Assembly: GCA_006937955.1 (NCBI GenBank)
Contig: SSNP01000248.1
Coordinates: 440,903-504,902 of the forward strand
From: Pachypanchax playfairii
Lineage: Eukaryota; Chordata; Actinopteri; Cyprinodontiformes; Aplocheilidae
Direction of reading: 5' to 3'
DNA: 64,000 bases
Position 1 is the first letter of the stretch, and the number at the start of each line of letters is the position of its first letter. The notes below the pieces were generated by a model that saw only the letters and a program-made list of their open reading frames with translations, searched no databases and was not told the DNA's origin. This document shows positions 10,878 through 20,430 of this stretch, in pieces. The translations under genes and the position numbers were made by a program.

Positions 10878-11900
10878 ATGGCCAAGACCAAAGAGCTGTC
10901 AAAGGACACCAGAAACAAAATTGTAGACCTTCACCAGGCTGGGAAGACTGAATCTGCAATAGGTAAGCAGCTTGGTGTGAAGAAATCAACTGTGGGAGCA
11001 ATTATTAGAAAATGGAAGACATACAAGACCACTGATAATCTCCCTCGATCTGGGGCTCCACGCAAGATCTCACCCCGTGGGGTCAAAATGATCACAAGAA
11101 CGGTGAGCAAAAATCCCAGAACCACACGGAGGGACCTAGTGAATGACCTGCAGAGAGCTGGGACCAAAGTAACAAAGGCTACCATCAGTAACACACTACG
11201 CCGCCAGGGACTCAAATCCTGCAGTGCCAGACGTGTCCCCCTGCTGAAGCCAGGACACGTCCAGGCCCGTCTGCGGTTTGCTAGAGAGCATTTGGATGAT
11301 CCAGAAGAGGATTGGGAGAACATCATATGGTCAGATGAAACCAAAATAGAACTTTTTGGTAGAAACTCAACTTGTCGTGTTTGGAGGGGAAAGAATGCTG
11401 AGTTGGATCCAAAGAACACCATACCTACTGTAAAGCATGGGGGTGGAAACATCATGCTTTGGGGCTGTTTTTCTGCAAGGGGACCAGGACGACTGATCCG
11501 TGTAAAGGAAAGAATGAATGGGGCCATGTATCGTAAGATTTTGAGTGAAAACCTCCTTTCATCAGCAAGGGCATTGAAAATGAGACGTGGCTGGGTCTTT
11601 CAGCATGACAATGATCCCAAACACACCGCCCGGGCAATGAAGGAGTGGCTTCGTAAGAAGCATTTCAAGGTCCTGGAGTGGCCTAGCCAGTCTCCAGATC
11701 TCAACCCCATAGAAAATCTCTGGAGGGAGTTGAAAGTCCGTGTTGCCCAGCGTCAGCCCCAAAACATCACTGCTCTAGAGGAGATCTGCATGGAGGAATG
11801 GGCCAAAATACCAGCAACAGTGTGTGAAAACCTTGTGAAGACTTACAGAAAACATTTGACCTCTGTCATTGCCAACAAAGGCTATATAACAAAGTATTGA
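10878..11900 (+). CDS. Tc1-type DDE transposase, 340 aa, intact
   Basis: It cuts the element out at its inverted repeats and pastes it at TA sites in the nucleus. Residues 1-50 hold a paired-like helix-turn-helix (KQLGVKKSTVGAIIRKWK around 30-47). A linker (SGAPRK, 58-63) and a second DNA-binding helical region (about 65-115) follow. The catalytic core shows D153 in WSDETK, D244 in QHDNDPKH and E279 in PIENLW, giving the DD34E spacing and the same residue numbers as Sleeping Beauty. Length 340 is the normal family size and there is no internal stop. The start is chosen at the first ATG, which follows a TATAAAAG box by about 43 bp. Private differences from the other two copies are M254 and H326. 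Activity is plausible but unproven. Confidence 0.95.
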   Translation: MAKTKELSKDTRNKIVDLHQAGKTESAIGKQLGVKKSTVGAIIRKWKTYKTTDNLPRSGAPRKISPRGVKMITRTVSKNPRTTRRDLVNDLQRAGTKVTKATISNTLRRQGLKSCSARRVPLLKPGHVQARLRFAREHLDDPEEDWENIIWSDETKIELFGRNSTCRVWRGKNAELDPKNTIPTVKHGGGNIMLWGCFSARGPGRLIRVKERMNGAMYRKILSENLLSSARALKMRRGWVFQHDNDPKHTARAMKEWLRKKHFKVLEWPSQSPDLNPIENLWRELKVRVAQRQPQNITALEEICMEEWAKIPATVCENLVKTYRKHLTSVIANKGYITKY

Positions 11901-11949
11901 GATTAACTTTTGTTATTGACCAAATACTTATTTTCCACCATAATTTGCA

Positions 11950-11955
11950 AATAAA
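11950..11955 (+). terminator. Possible polyadenylation signal, Tc1 copy 1
   Basis: AATAAA occurs in the right inverted repeat about 50 bp after the transposase stop codon. It is the only canonical signal close downstream. Its reverse complement is present in the left repeat, so the motif is also part of the repeat itself. Confidence 0.4.
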
Positions 11956-12118
11956 TTCTTTAAAAATCAGACAATGTGATTTTCTGGATTTTTTTTCCTC
12001 ATTTTGTCTCTCATAGTTGAGGTATACCTATGATGAAAATTACAGGCCTCTCTGATCTTTTTAAGTGGGAGAACTTACACAATTGGTGGCTGACTAAATA
12101 CTTCTTTGCCCCACTGTA

Positions 12119-13108
12119 TATGTGTGTGTATAGCTTGTCCTGAGTTTGAGACTCAATGAAGCCCAGCTCCTTTAGCATACAGGTATGAAGGGTTGGATTG
12201 CCCAACTCTCGTTATTCCTCTTTTTGCCCCCACACCCTTCGGAGTCTGGGCACTTGCTGGTTCTGGGAAGTATTCCAGCACAGTTGGTTTCCTGCCACTT
12301 CAGGGTTGTGGTTTGGGATAGCTTGGACATCTTCATTACTGGGGTAGGTCTTGGTGGGTGGAGGAACAGATTGCGCTTGGGGGCTGGGTACTCTGGATCC
12401 CAAGGCCCCCTTCATTCAGCCTTTGGTGGGATGGCTGGCTGCAGGTGGGGGAGGCTGCCTCTGGTTCTCTAGGGTGTTTACCCTTGGATTACGAGGCCCC
12501 CATTTAGGGCCTCCCACCATTTCCTGCTTTGCGGGGGTGCATTTGTAATTGAAATGGGTAGCCTTAGGCCTTCAGTACCCTTGGGAGGCTGTAGACTGTA
12601 CGGTTGTCATGGGTCCTCCCTGTTTGCCTCTGGGTGTGGGGGTAGACATTTCAGAGGCTGCCACTATGTACTCATGTATTAGTTGTTATTCTAAAAAACT
12701 GCTGTGGTCAGCTCTTAGATCATTCAGCCATGGAGCATTGTTGTTATGTCTTTCTTTCATTCATCTCTTTTCATTCAGTTTTAGCTCTGAGGGGTTCTGT
12801 TCTCATGTTACTCCCTCTTCACAAAGAGAACACTTTGAGAACATCTTATTTGTTCTAGGTTTCTCCTTCTATAGTGTAGCTCTTCAGGTAGAATCTAGCA
12901 CTATGATGCAATACTTGTCAGTCTAAGGAACAGGTGTAGGCCACTAATTTACTCAAAGGCCCACATAAGATGAAGGGACTGTTGTAGAGGATTGGACTGA
13001 CAGGTTGAGCTCCATTCTGACAAAATTGCACTTTATAATAAGTTATGAAACTATTGATTTAGCAGACAAGAATAAACATGGCAAATAGGCAAGAAAAGTT
13101 TGAACAAT
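12119..13108. other. GC-rich block, possible repeat, class unknown
   Basis: 12180-12660 is unusually G/C-rich and Gly/Trp-like in several frames, and resembles in style the block at 20990-21240. No domain, terminal repeat or tail could be defined. Not called as a gene. Confidence 0.3.
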
Positions 13109-13560
13109 GTGTCAGTTGTTTTGAGGATTCAAGTGCAGGGAACCTCAGGAGACTCGAGATGAATGTAAAATAATTATCTTTATTAAAGAAACCTTAAAGG
13201 ACTGACTCAGAACAAAAACATTATTACTAATAGAAAGACACTAATGTAAGACCAAAGGGTAGTAGATGGTAACAGAGGACAAAGGACAAAGAAAAACAGT
13301 ATATATTTACCGATGAAGGCTAATTGCAGAAGTGATGACTCAGTAACCCTGACTGTAAACAAAAGTCTAAAATGAAACTAGGCAAAAAGATAATACAAAA
13401 ACCCTGCAAAATAAAATCACATGAAATCCAGGCAAAAACTGTTTGAATAAAACAAAAAGAAACTCAAAATTCGTAAATCTGCCACACTGAGAATTTAAAC
13501 TTCACTTTTGAGGTGAGGCTGTTCAAAGTTCCACACTGCCAAAACACCTTTAGGTAGTTA
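13109..13560 (-). mobile_element. Possible solo LTR-like fragment, minus strand
   Basis: Read on the minus strand the segment has a TATA-like TTTAAA, then AATAAAG about 60 bp before a CCTGCACTTGAATCCTCAAA stretch and a terminal CTGACA. That order resembles the R-U5 end of fish LTR retroelements. The other end is not defined. Confidence 0.25.
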
Positions 13561-14160
13561 GGGCTCAATAGCTGTTGCAGAGCCACCAAGAGAAGGTTCC
13601 CCTAGTTGTACTCCAGCGATTCCCAAGCGGCCAGGGCTTCAGGTTGGTTGGGTGACCGTAAGAAGGAAGAAGGGTAAGAGTCAATCAAAGCTGTAAACAA
13701 CAGCATATCTCAATAACTTTCCATGGATGGGGAACATGTCAGAGGCACACCAGAACCCCCAGTAGGAACAAAAGGAAGGGCCCTCGCCTCCTTAGTCCAA
13801 GTTGTCATGATTGAACAGTGTTTGGTAATCGGCCAGTTATTATATATAATTCTTTTCTCTGATCCTCAGAAGTTTTACTCACCCAAAATGGAAATCATAA
13901 AAACACATTTTATTTGTTGCTGTTGAGGCATTTCACAGCTTCTGAGAGAAAAAATAATTACTTCAATCCAATTCAGTTGATTGATATGGAGCCAATTTGG
14001 AACAAAAGTCATCTTTAAGTATTCCAATTCACATGAACAAATTCCGATCCCATGTTAAATATATACAGACAGTTTAATCCAACTGTAATATGATCAGATT
14101 CCAGTGAATTACAAAATGCCAACCGGTAAAATGTCTTCCAATCCAACTTTATTTGTAAAG
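13561..14160. other. Intergenic, nothing recognised
   Basis: No supported feature. Confidence 0.4.
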
Positions 14161-14164
14161 GATT

Positions 14165-14506
14165 TTATCATGGTGATGGTGGAATGACCTACCAAACTCG
14201 GTCCGATCCTCAGAGTCGGCAGCTACTTTTAAGAGCAGACTTAAGACTCACCTCTTTAAAGAACACCTTCAGTCTTAATGTGGGATTAATTTATGATTTA
14301 TGATAGCGATTTGAGAATTTATCTCTCACTAAAAAAAAAAAAAAAAAATTGGATACACTTGATGTATCAGCGTCGGAATTAAACTGGACTCCAAACAGTC
14401 CGCCTCCTTATATTGTTTCCTTCTCTTTGATTTCTTGCTTGTATGTTCTCTCAATGTAAGTCAAAGCGTCTGCTAAATGACAGTAGTAGTAGTAGTAGTA
14501 GTAGAT
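14165..14506 (+). mobile_element. LINE 3' end with (TAG)n tail, copy 1
   Basis: A reading frame at 14180-14278 gives WNDLPNSVRSS, then TFKSRLKTHLFKEHLQS and a stop, the C-terminal end typical of fish L2/Rex-like LINEs. A 3' untranslated region follows, with AAAGCGTCTGCTAAATGACAG and a (TAG)n tail. A close copy lacking most of the coding end is at 50095-50406. Both share an internal A-rich run after TTTATCTCTCAC. Confidence 0.75.
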
Positions 14507-15060
14507 CAAACAACCAGCACACAACCATGGCACTGTTTTTATTATTAGTTATTACTTCTAGATACCTGGAATAACTATGGCAGCCACAGGAGAAAAAAAT
14601 CTATTACATAACTTCAGATCCTGTGTAACCTGGGAGTCACAGTGAAACTGTGAAATTAAACAACTGTCCTCCTTTACAGCCGGCACAGATCCATGAAAAA
14701 GTGTTCAAATAAATGTCATCCAGGTAAAATTGGTCATGTGATAAGAGAATAGGGCTCGTTAAAATGCAAAAATATATTTTAGAAAGTGAAGAGAGTCTTT
14801 TCCTGATAAGAGAATTAAAAATTATTTCAGTTTTTCTTCCTTTCTGTAGTGATTTAAAGGTCAAACAAAATCATGCTGTTGCAACAGATCTCAAGTCAAC
14901 ACAAAAAAGATCATTTTAAAATGTTGATTTGACAAGTTTATTTTTAATGTTTATGTATTAGAGTCTCTGAGCTGTAGAACCAATAGAGACTCAAAACTCA
15001 TAATGATTGAATGAAATGTAGTGTGATGCTCAAACTGACCTCTGATGTGACTCATGTCTC
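14507..15060. other. Intergenic, nothing recognised
   Basis: No supported feature. Confidence 0.4.
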
Positions 15061-15069
15061 AGACTGTGA

Positions 15070-15297
15070 TATTGGATTTTCAATTATTTTTTATTTATAA
15101 AGCCTCAGTTCATAACAAAGGTATTAAGCTAGTAAAAAAGTCATCTGTAAGGAACCATTGGATTGAATCACTCATTCAACACAGTCTCACATCCTGAGCA
15201 GCATGACGGGTGACAGGAATAAACCTCTAACATGTGTTCTGATGATGAACAGTGTTGAAGTTAATAGCAGCAATATGGAGACTAAAGACAGCAAAGT
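15070..15297 (-). repeat. Possible old dispersed repeat, left piece
   Basis: ATTTTTTATTTATAAAGCC then CAGTTCATAACAAAGG resembles the inverted 3' end of a LINE-related fish repeat. The matching right piece would be 16903-17190, the two being separated by Tc1 copy 2. Confidence 0.3.
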
Positions 15298-15611
15298 TAC
15301 AGTGGGGCAAAAAAGTATTTAGTCAGCCACCAATTGTGTAAGTTCTCCCACTTAAAAAGATCAGAGAGGCCTGTAATTTTCATCATAGGTATACCTCAAC
15401 TATGAGAGACAAAATGAGGAAAAAAAATCCAGAAAATCACATTGTCTGATTTTTAAAGAATTTATTTGCAAATTATGGTGGAAAATAAGTATTTGGTCAC
15501 CTACAAACAAGTAAGATTTCTGGCTTTCACAGACCTGTAACTTCTTTAAGAGGCTCCTCGGTCCTCCACTCGTTACCTGTATTAATGGCACCTGTGTGAA
15601 CTCGTTATCAG

Positions 15612-15619
15612 TATAAAAG
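15612..15619 (+). promoter_or_regulatory. TATA box of Tc1 copy 2
   Basis: TATAAAAG at the same distance before the ATG as in the two intact copies. Confidence 0.55.
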
Positions 15620-15662
15620 ACACCTGTCCACAACCTCAAACAGTCACGCTCCAAACTCCACT

Positions 15663-16684
15663 ATGGCCAAGACCAAAGAGCTGTCAAAGGACACCAGAAA
15701 CAAAATTGTAGACCTTCACCAGGCTGGGAAGACTGAATCTGCAATAGGTAAGCAGCTTGGTGTGAAGAAATCAACTGTGGGAGCAATTATTAGAAAATGG
15801 AAGACATACAAGACCACTGATAATCTCCCTCGATTTGGGGCTCCACGCAAGATCTCACCCCGTGGGGTCAAAATGATCACAAGAATGTGAGCAAAAATCC
15901 CAGAACCACACGGAGGGACCTAGTGAATGACCTGCAGAGAGCTGGGACCAAAGTAACAAAGGCTACCATCAGTAACACACTACGCCGCCAGGGACTCAAA
16001 TCCTGCAGTGCCAGACGTGTCCCCCTGCTGAAGCCAGGACACGTCCAGGCCCGTCTGCGGTTTGCTAGAGAGCATTTGGATGATCCAGAAGAGGATTGGG
16101 AGAACATCATATGGTCAGATGAAACCAAAATAGAACTTTTTGGTAGAAACTCAACTTGTCGTGTTTGGAGGGGAAAGAATGCTGAGTTGGATCCAAAGAA
16201 CAGCATACCTACTGTAAAGCATGGGGGTGGAAACATCATGCTTTGGGGCTGTTTTTCTGCAAGGGGACCAGGACGACTGATCCGTGTAAAGGAAAGAATG
16301 AATGGGGCCATGTATCGTAAGATTTTGAGTGAAAACCTCCTTTCATCAGCAAGGGCATTGAAAATGAGACGTGGCTGGGTCTTTCAGCATGACAATGATC
16401 CCAAACACACCGCCCGGGCAACGAAGGAGTGGCTTCGTAAGAAGCATTTCAAGGTCCTGGAGTGGCCTAGCCAGTCTCCAGATCTCAACCCCATAGAAAA
16501 TCTCTGGAGGGAGTTGAAAGTCCGTGTTGCCCAGCGTCAGCCCCAAAACATCACTGCTCTAGAGGAGATCTGCATGGAGGAATGGGCCAAAATACCAGCA
16601 ACAGTGTGTGAAAACCTTGTGAAGACTTACAGAAAACGTTTGACCTCTGTCATTGCCAACAAAGGCTATATAACAAAGTATTGA
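15663..16684 (+). pseudogene. Tc1 transposase, frameshifted at about codon 75
   Basis: The first part (15663-15890) reads as the normal N-terminus including the helix-turn-helix. Where the intact copies read AGAACGGTGAGC this one reads AGAATGTGAGC, a net loss of one base. The frame therefore ends in a TGA right after residue 75 (M). From 15887 the rest of the protein is open in the shifted frame to the normal C-terminus, with all three catalytic residues (D in WSDETK, D in QHDNDPKH, E in PIENLW). Other differences are F58 for S58 and S181 for T181. No further stop is present, so the break is young. The downstream 265-codon frame starts with its own ATG but lacks the first DNA-binding domain. 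Confidence 0.93.
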
Positions 16685-16902
16685 GATTAACTTTTGTTAT
16701 TGACCAAATACTTATTTTCCACCATAATTTGCAAATAAATTCTTTAAAAATCAGACAATGTGATTTTCTGGATTCTTTTCCCTCATTTTGTCTCTCATAG
16801 TTGAGGTATACCTATGATGAAAATTACAGGCCTCTCTGATCTTTTTAAGTGGGAGAACTTACACAATTGGTGGCTGACTAAATACTTTTTTGCCCCACTG
16901 TA

Positions 16903-17190
16903 AGAATGCACTCAGCAGTCTAAGCCTACAGCAGCATAACTAAAGGGGAAGCCCAGGTTAATCTAAACAAACCCTAAACAAATGAGCAAAAAGGAAAGTT
17001 TTTTGTCTATTCTTAAAAGTACACAGGGGTCTTCCTCACAGCTTAAAGTGGAAGCTGGTTCCAGAGCAGAGGACCCTCTTATCTACCTTTAGAAACTCAA
17101 AAGTAGAATGTGTATCTGCTGCCAGGGACAGTTACTGAGATAAATGAGGAAATCTCATGAAAAGCTCCAACTAAAAACCATCTGGGAATG
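16903..17190 (-). repeat. Possible old dispersed repeat, right piece
   Basis: AGCAGCATAACTAAAGGG, GGAAAGTTTTTTGTCTATTC and GAAGCTGGTTCCAGAGCAGA are words of a common fish dispersed repeat. Assignment is from memory of such repeats and is uncertain. Confidence 0.35.
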
Positions 17191-17589
17191 AGAGGACTTT
17201 GAAAAAACGTTTCCCAACATGAGGAACTCCATATCCATAAGACTCTTTAAAGAGGCCATTTCATACAAATTTCAGGACTTTGTGGTTATTTCTTAAGTAT
17301 TAACCTGTAATATGAAACATTTTATATCTAAAAAACATCAGGAAACACTGATTAACAGACCTTTCAATCTGTGCGTGAAATTCGGGCAAATTCCATCAGG
17401 CTGCTTTGTCAGCAGCTTGTTCATATTCATTGTTCGAATTTGCTGGACTCTGATTGGCAAACAAACTAGCCTATGAGAGCAAAGAATACTGTTTTCTGCC
17501 CTGCTGCGCATGGCAACGTCAGACGTCGTGCCTTTCTGTTTGCTACGTTATGCTATGAAATGAAATGAAAAATACTTTATATAAAGTTA

Positions 17590-17850
17590 TGGATTGGATG
17601 GGCTGCATCTGGCAACACTTGGACTAAAAGATTCGGAGATCTGGATCGCAAACTGGATGCGGTCTCAGAGCAGTACCGCGACCAGCTGGCTGTGATTCTC
17701 GAACGGGACCGGGAGGTCCAGGAGCGGGATCGTAAGCTGGCTGATGGGGTCCTGGAGCTGAACCGTAAACTGGGTGCGCTGCAGGATCTCACTGGAAGGA
17801 TTGGTGCCACCTTGGAGAAGTTGCAGTTTCGGCTCGGAGTGGAGAAGTGA
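17590..17850 (+). pseudogene. Coiled-coil protein fragment of unknown family
   Basis: The frame has no ATG and is open from the left end of the insert to a TGA at 17848-17850. It encodes about 86 residues rich in Leu, Glu, Arg and Asp in heptad-like order (for example KRFGDLDRKLDAVSEQYRD, VQERDRKLADGVLELNRK, ATLEKLQFRLGVEK), so a coiled coil is likely. The 5' part is missing because the insert is truncated there. The copy near 47.4 kb has a membrane-spanning segment before the related stretch, so the full protein may be a membrane-anchored coiled coil. Function is unknown. It could derive from a retroelement protein or from a captured host gene. Confidence 0.45.
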
Positions 17851-18198
17851 TTGATTGATTGATTGATTATTGGTACTATGCAATTTGGCCTAATTAGGAT
17901 GATTAGGACATTTTTCCACAATAGTGCACCATATGGACAATGAGAAGCTGTTGCAATTCTTCAGCTTCGACTTAATCTCTGTTATCTCTTTTCGGCTGGC
18001 CTCAAGGCCAAAATACTAAATTCCTCCTGGAGCAGTGAGCACCTAGACACACAGCCCCCTCCTTACCCGGGCGCCAAAGACTGTGGAAGACATAACATCT
18101 GCGTTGTCCCAGAGACGGTGTCCTTGATAACTCTCCTCACACAACCACATACACTGATTACATTCACATCCTCGAGAAAGTTCTCAACATGTCTCGTG

Positions 18199-18200
<2 letters not shown>

Positions 18201-18230
<30 letters not shown>

Positions 18231-18258
18231 NNNNNNNNNNCCCCCCCCCCCCCCCCCC
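18201..18258 (+). repeat. Poly-C run with a 10-base assembly gap
   Basis: About 30 C, then N at 18231-18240, then about 18 C. The gap is inside the homopolymer, so its true length is unknown. Confidence 0.95.
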
Positions 18259-18828
18259 GCTGGAGGTTTTTATTGCTTACATCGAGCCCCTCATGTTGGG
18301 GCACTGGGTGTAGGGAACCTTTTTTCTCCTCCCTCTGACCTTACGTGGACTTATTCATATTTTTTTTCCTAACACACAGGCTTATGCGTGCTTATGTATA
18401 TGTATGTATGTATTTGTATGTATTCTCCTGTGTGATCTTGGTTGGCCTGAACGACGTGCGCCGGGCACACTGTGACCCTTGGCAGCCTGGAGAGAGAAGG
18501 CCATGCTGTTCTCTGTATCTCCAGTTGAATTTCCCTTCTGGGATAAATAAAGTATACGTTATGCTATCAGCTTTTAGCCAGTAGCATGCTAGGCGTGGTT
18601 TCAACTGCGGGAGCTGCCGAATACTAACGGACAAAGGAGTTTCGATGAAACAGATACAGGCCGTTAGAACTCGGGTTTTATCGCCACCTGCGTAGTTTGA
18701 GAGATAAAAACTGAAATAGAAGTTGTTGACCTGTTTTCACACCCACTATGAAGGTAAGAACACCTGTGGAGCTAAAATATTCAACAGAAACCTCAGAAAA
18801 ACTGTTTTTAATGGAAGGGCCTCTTTAA

Positions 18829-20284
18829 AATGTTTGGGGACAGAGTCTGTTCCTGTGGATTTGATCCCCTGATCAGACTCTGTTCAGAACAAAAACTAGA
18901 TCAGATGACTGAAAACATATAAGTAGATCTGTTTGTTGATTAGCTGACTATGGCTTCATGTTTATCTGCATACAGAGCAGGTAACTGAGGTCAGAACATA
19001 ATTCCAGGTGTAAGCACGTACACTTTGATGCCAGAACAGTCAAGAAGTTGGTCGTGAAGATGTCGGCTTAGATAGAGCAAAAAATGTGTCCAACAAATCT
19101 GAGGACGTCTGGCCGAAGTGGTCCTTCTGAAAAAGGGAGAAAAATCTAGAAGTGTGTGTGTAGGTGTGTGTGTGTGGGAAGGGGGGGTGTAAAAAATGGT
19201 ATAAGAATGTACAAGATTAAATAATTATACAGCGGAACTTCTTCAAAAGTAGGTTAATTTGTCCGACATACTTAATCAGATCATCTCTGTGATCTAGATA
19301 AGCAAATTGAACTTCTTGTTGTCCTAGATAAAATGTCCTGATCTCGTCCTTTTTGTTCTCTCATTCATCCTCAGGACCAAAGACCATTTCTCTTGGGTCC
19401 TTCTTTTACTAGCTGATACATTCTTGATTAGCCTCCCTCCAGTGTTCCTGTAAATAACTCCATCTACATGCCTCTTAAACAAGCCTGGCCTTTAAGTGAT
19501 CCTTCATATGATTATTCTTACTTACATGATTAGGGCTGGAAAGCAAGCTTAAACCGGTCAGAGCAAATGTTTTTATTGTAAGACCATTCAAATGAATCTT
19601 TTTTTTAAGTTGATCATGCGGACACTGAGGGGTCTTTTATTATAAAGTATACACCTCTGAGGCCGGTCTGATACACTGACAGTGGGTTTTTGAGTCGTAT
19701 GTGAATATCTAAACACAGAATGAGGTTTCAGATGGTGACAGTAACAGAACTATTCTCTGTTCTAAGCATTAATCTCCAACTCTGTCTGTTACCGGTGGCA
19801 ACTGGAATCTTTTGTTTTAAGGTTATGTTTCAGTCTAACCTCCAGGTTAATTTATCTTTTTATTTTTTAAATTATTTATTGTAGAACCAAAACGGATTAA
19901 TCTCTGATTTCTCACTTTTTGTTCAAAATGTAGATATTAAATTGACTTAATTATATACAGGTAAAACAATGTGTTGGTTGGGCTCAAGGGCTAAGTCAAA
20001 GATCTATTTGGTTCTGTGATGCTAACTATATCTTAATAAAAAGAGACGTGTGTATGCATTAGGTTTGATTCAGACTCTTTAAACTTGCTGCAGATGTTTT
20101 GTTAAAACATCATTTTACGTATAATAACACTGCTCAACCCTAAACAGCAAAAACAGGCAAAATTCAGTTAAATGTAAAAACTTTTGTTTCATTTATAATC
20201 TCAGTTATGAAATGAACAAAAATTACTTTTCATACAAAAAAGTATAAAAGAGGTAAATGTGGAAAAAGTAAAATAAACAGTTAT
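18829..20284. other. Intergenic, nothing recognised
   Basis: AT-rich sequence with a short TG-rich run at 19153-19176. No supported gene. Confidence 0.4.
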
Positions 20285-20410
20285 GATATTAATATAATAT
20301 TAATATAATATAATATAATATAATATAATATAATATAATATAATATAATATAATATAATATAATATAATATAATATAATATAATACATTCCATTATATTA
20401 TATTATAGTA
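20285..20410 (+). repeat. (TATAA)n satellite-like tract
   Basis: About 20 units of the pentamer TATAA, then TATTA units on the far side (to about 20430). The two halves are complementary, so the tract could fold into a hairpin. Confidence 0.9.
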
Positions 20411-20430
20411 TATTTTATATTATATTACAA

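Larger units (their letters stand above)
10515..12116 (+). mobile_element. Tc1/mariner element, copy 1, full length
   Basis: The unit starts CAGTGGGGC and ends GCCCCACTG, with TA on both sides (10513-10514 and 12117-12118), the TA target duplication of the Tc1/mariner superfamily. Both ends carry inverted repeats of about 200 bp. Each repeat holds two direct copies of a 13-bp motif (AAGTATTTRGTCA): at 10528-10540 and 10702-10714 on the left, and inverted at 11917-11929 and 12091-12103 on the right. This is the IR/DR arrangement of Sleeping-Beauty-like elements, where the transposase binds each direct repeat. A single transposase gene lies between them. The insertion sits inside a TG-rich simple repeat. 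By eye it differs from the copy at 60789-62390 at about eight bases, so the insertion is recent. Confidence 0.97.
15300..16900 (+). mobile_element. Tc1/mariner element, copy 2, full length, defective
   Basis: It has the same ends, IR/DR motifs and gene as the copy at 10515-12116, flanked by TA at 15298-15299 and 16901-16902. It is 1601 bp, one base shorter. The lost base lies in the transposase gene near 15885. Both terminal repeats are complete, so it should still be mobilisable by transposase supplied from another copy. It appears to have landed in an older dispersed repeat whose pieces lie on either side. Confidence 0.96.
17557..18554 (+). mobile_element. Retroelement-like insertion with coiled-coil frame, copy 1
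   Basis: The insert is bounded by TACGTTATGCTAT at 17544-17556 and 18555-18567, a 13-bp target duplication of the length made by target-primed reverse transcription. The 3' end, TTCCCTTCTGGGATAAATAAAGTA, looks like a LINE/SINE tail. It carries a coiled-coil reading frame (17590-17850). A poly-C run with a 10-N gap (18201-18258) interrupts it. A related but rearranged copy is at about 47290-47850. Family unknown to me. Confidence 0.6.
17247..18828 (-). mobile_element. Family A TTAA-MITE, copy A1, split by insertion
   Basis: Family A units end in TTAAAGAGGCC(C/A)TTYCAT inverted repeats with TTAA at both outer edges, as expected for TTAA-targeting DNA transposons (Kolobok or piggyBac type). They are about 570 bp and have no coding capacity. 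This copy is inverted relative to the copy at 21988 and is interrupted between 17557 and 18554 by a foreign insertion bounded by a 13-bp direct repeat. Without the insert it would be about 570 bp. Confidence 0.85.

Noticed and set aside
10931..11527. 198-codon minus-strand open frame within Tc1 copy 1 (also at 61205-61801)
   Set aside because: It lies antisense to the transposase and is open only because of the codon use of that gene; no domain.
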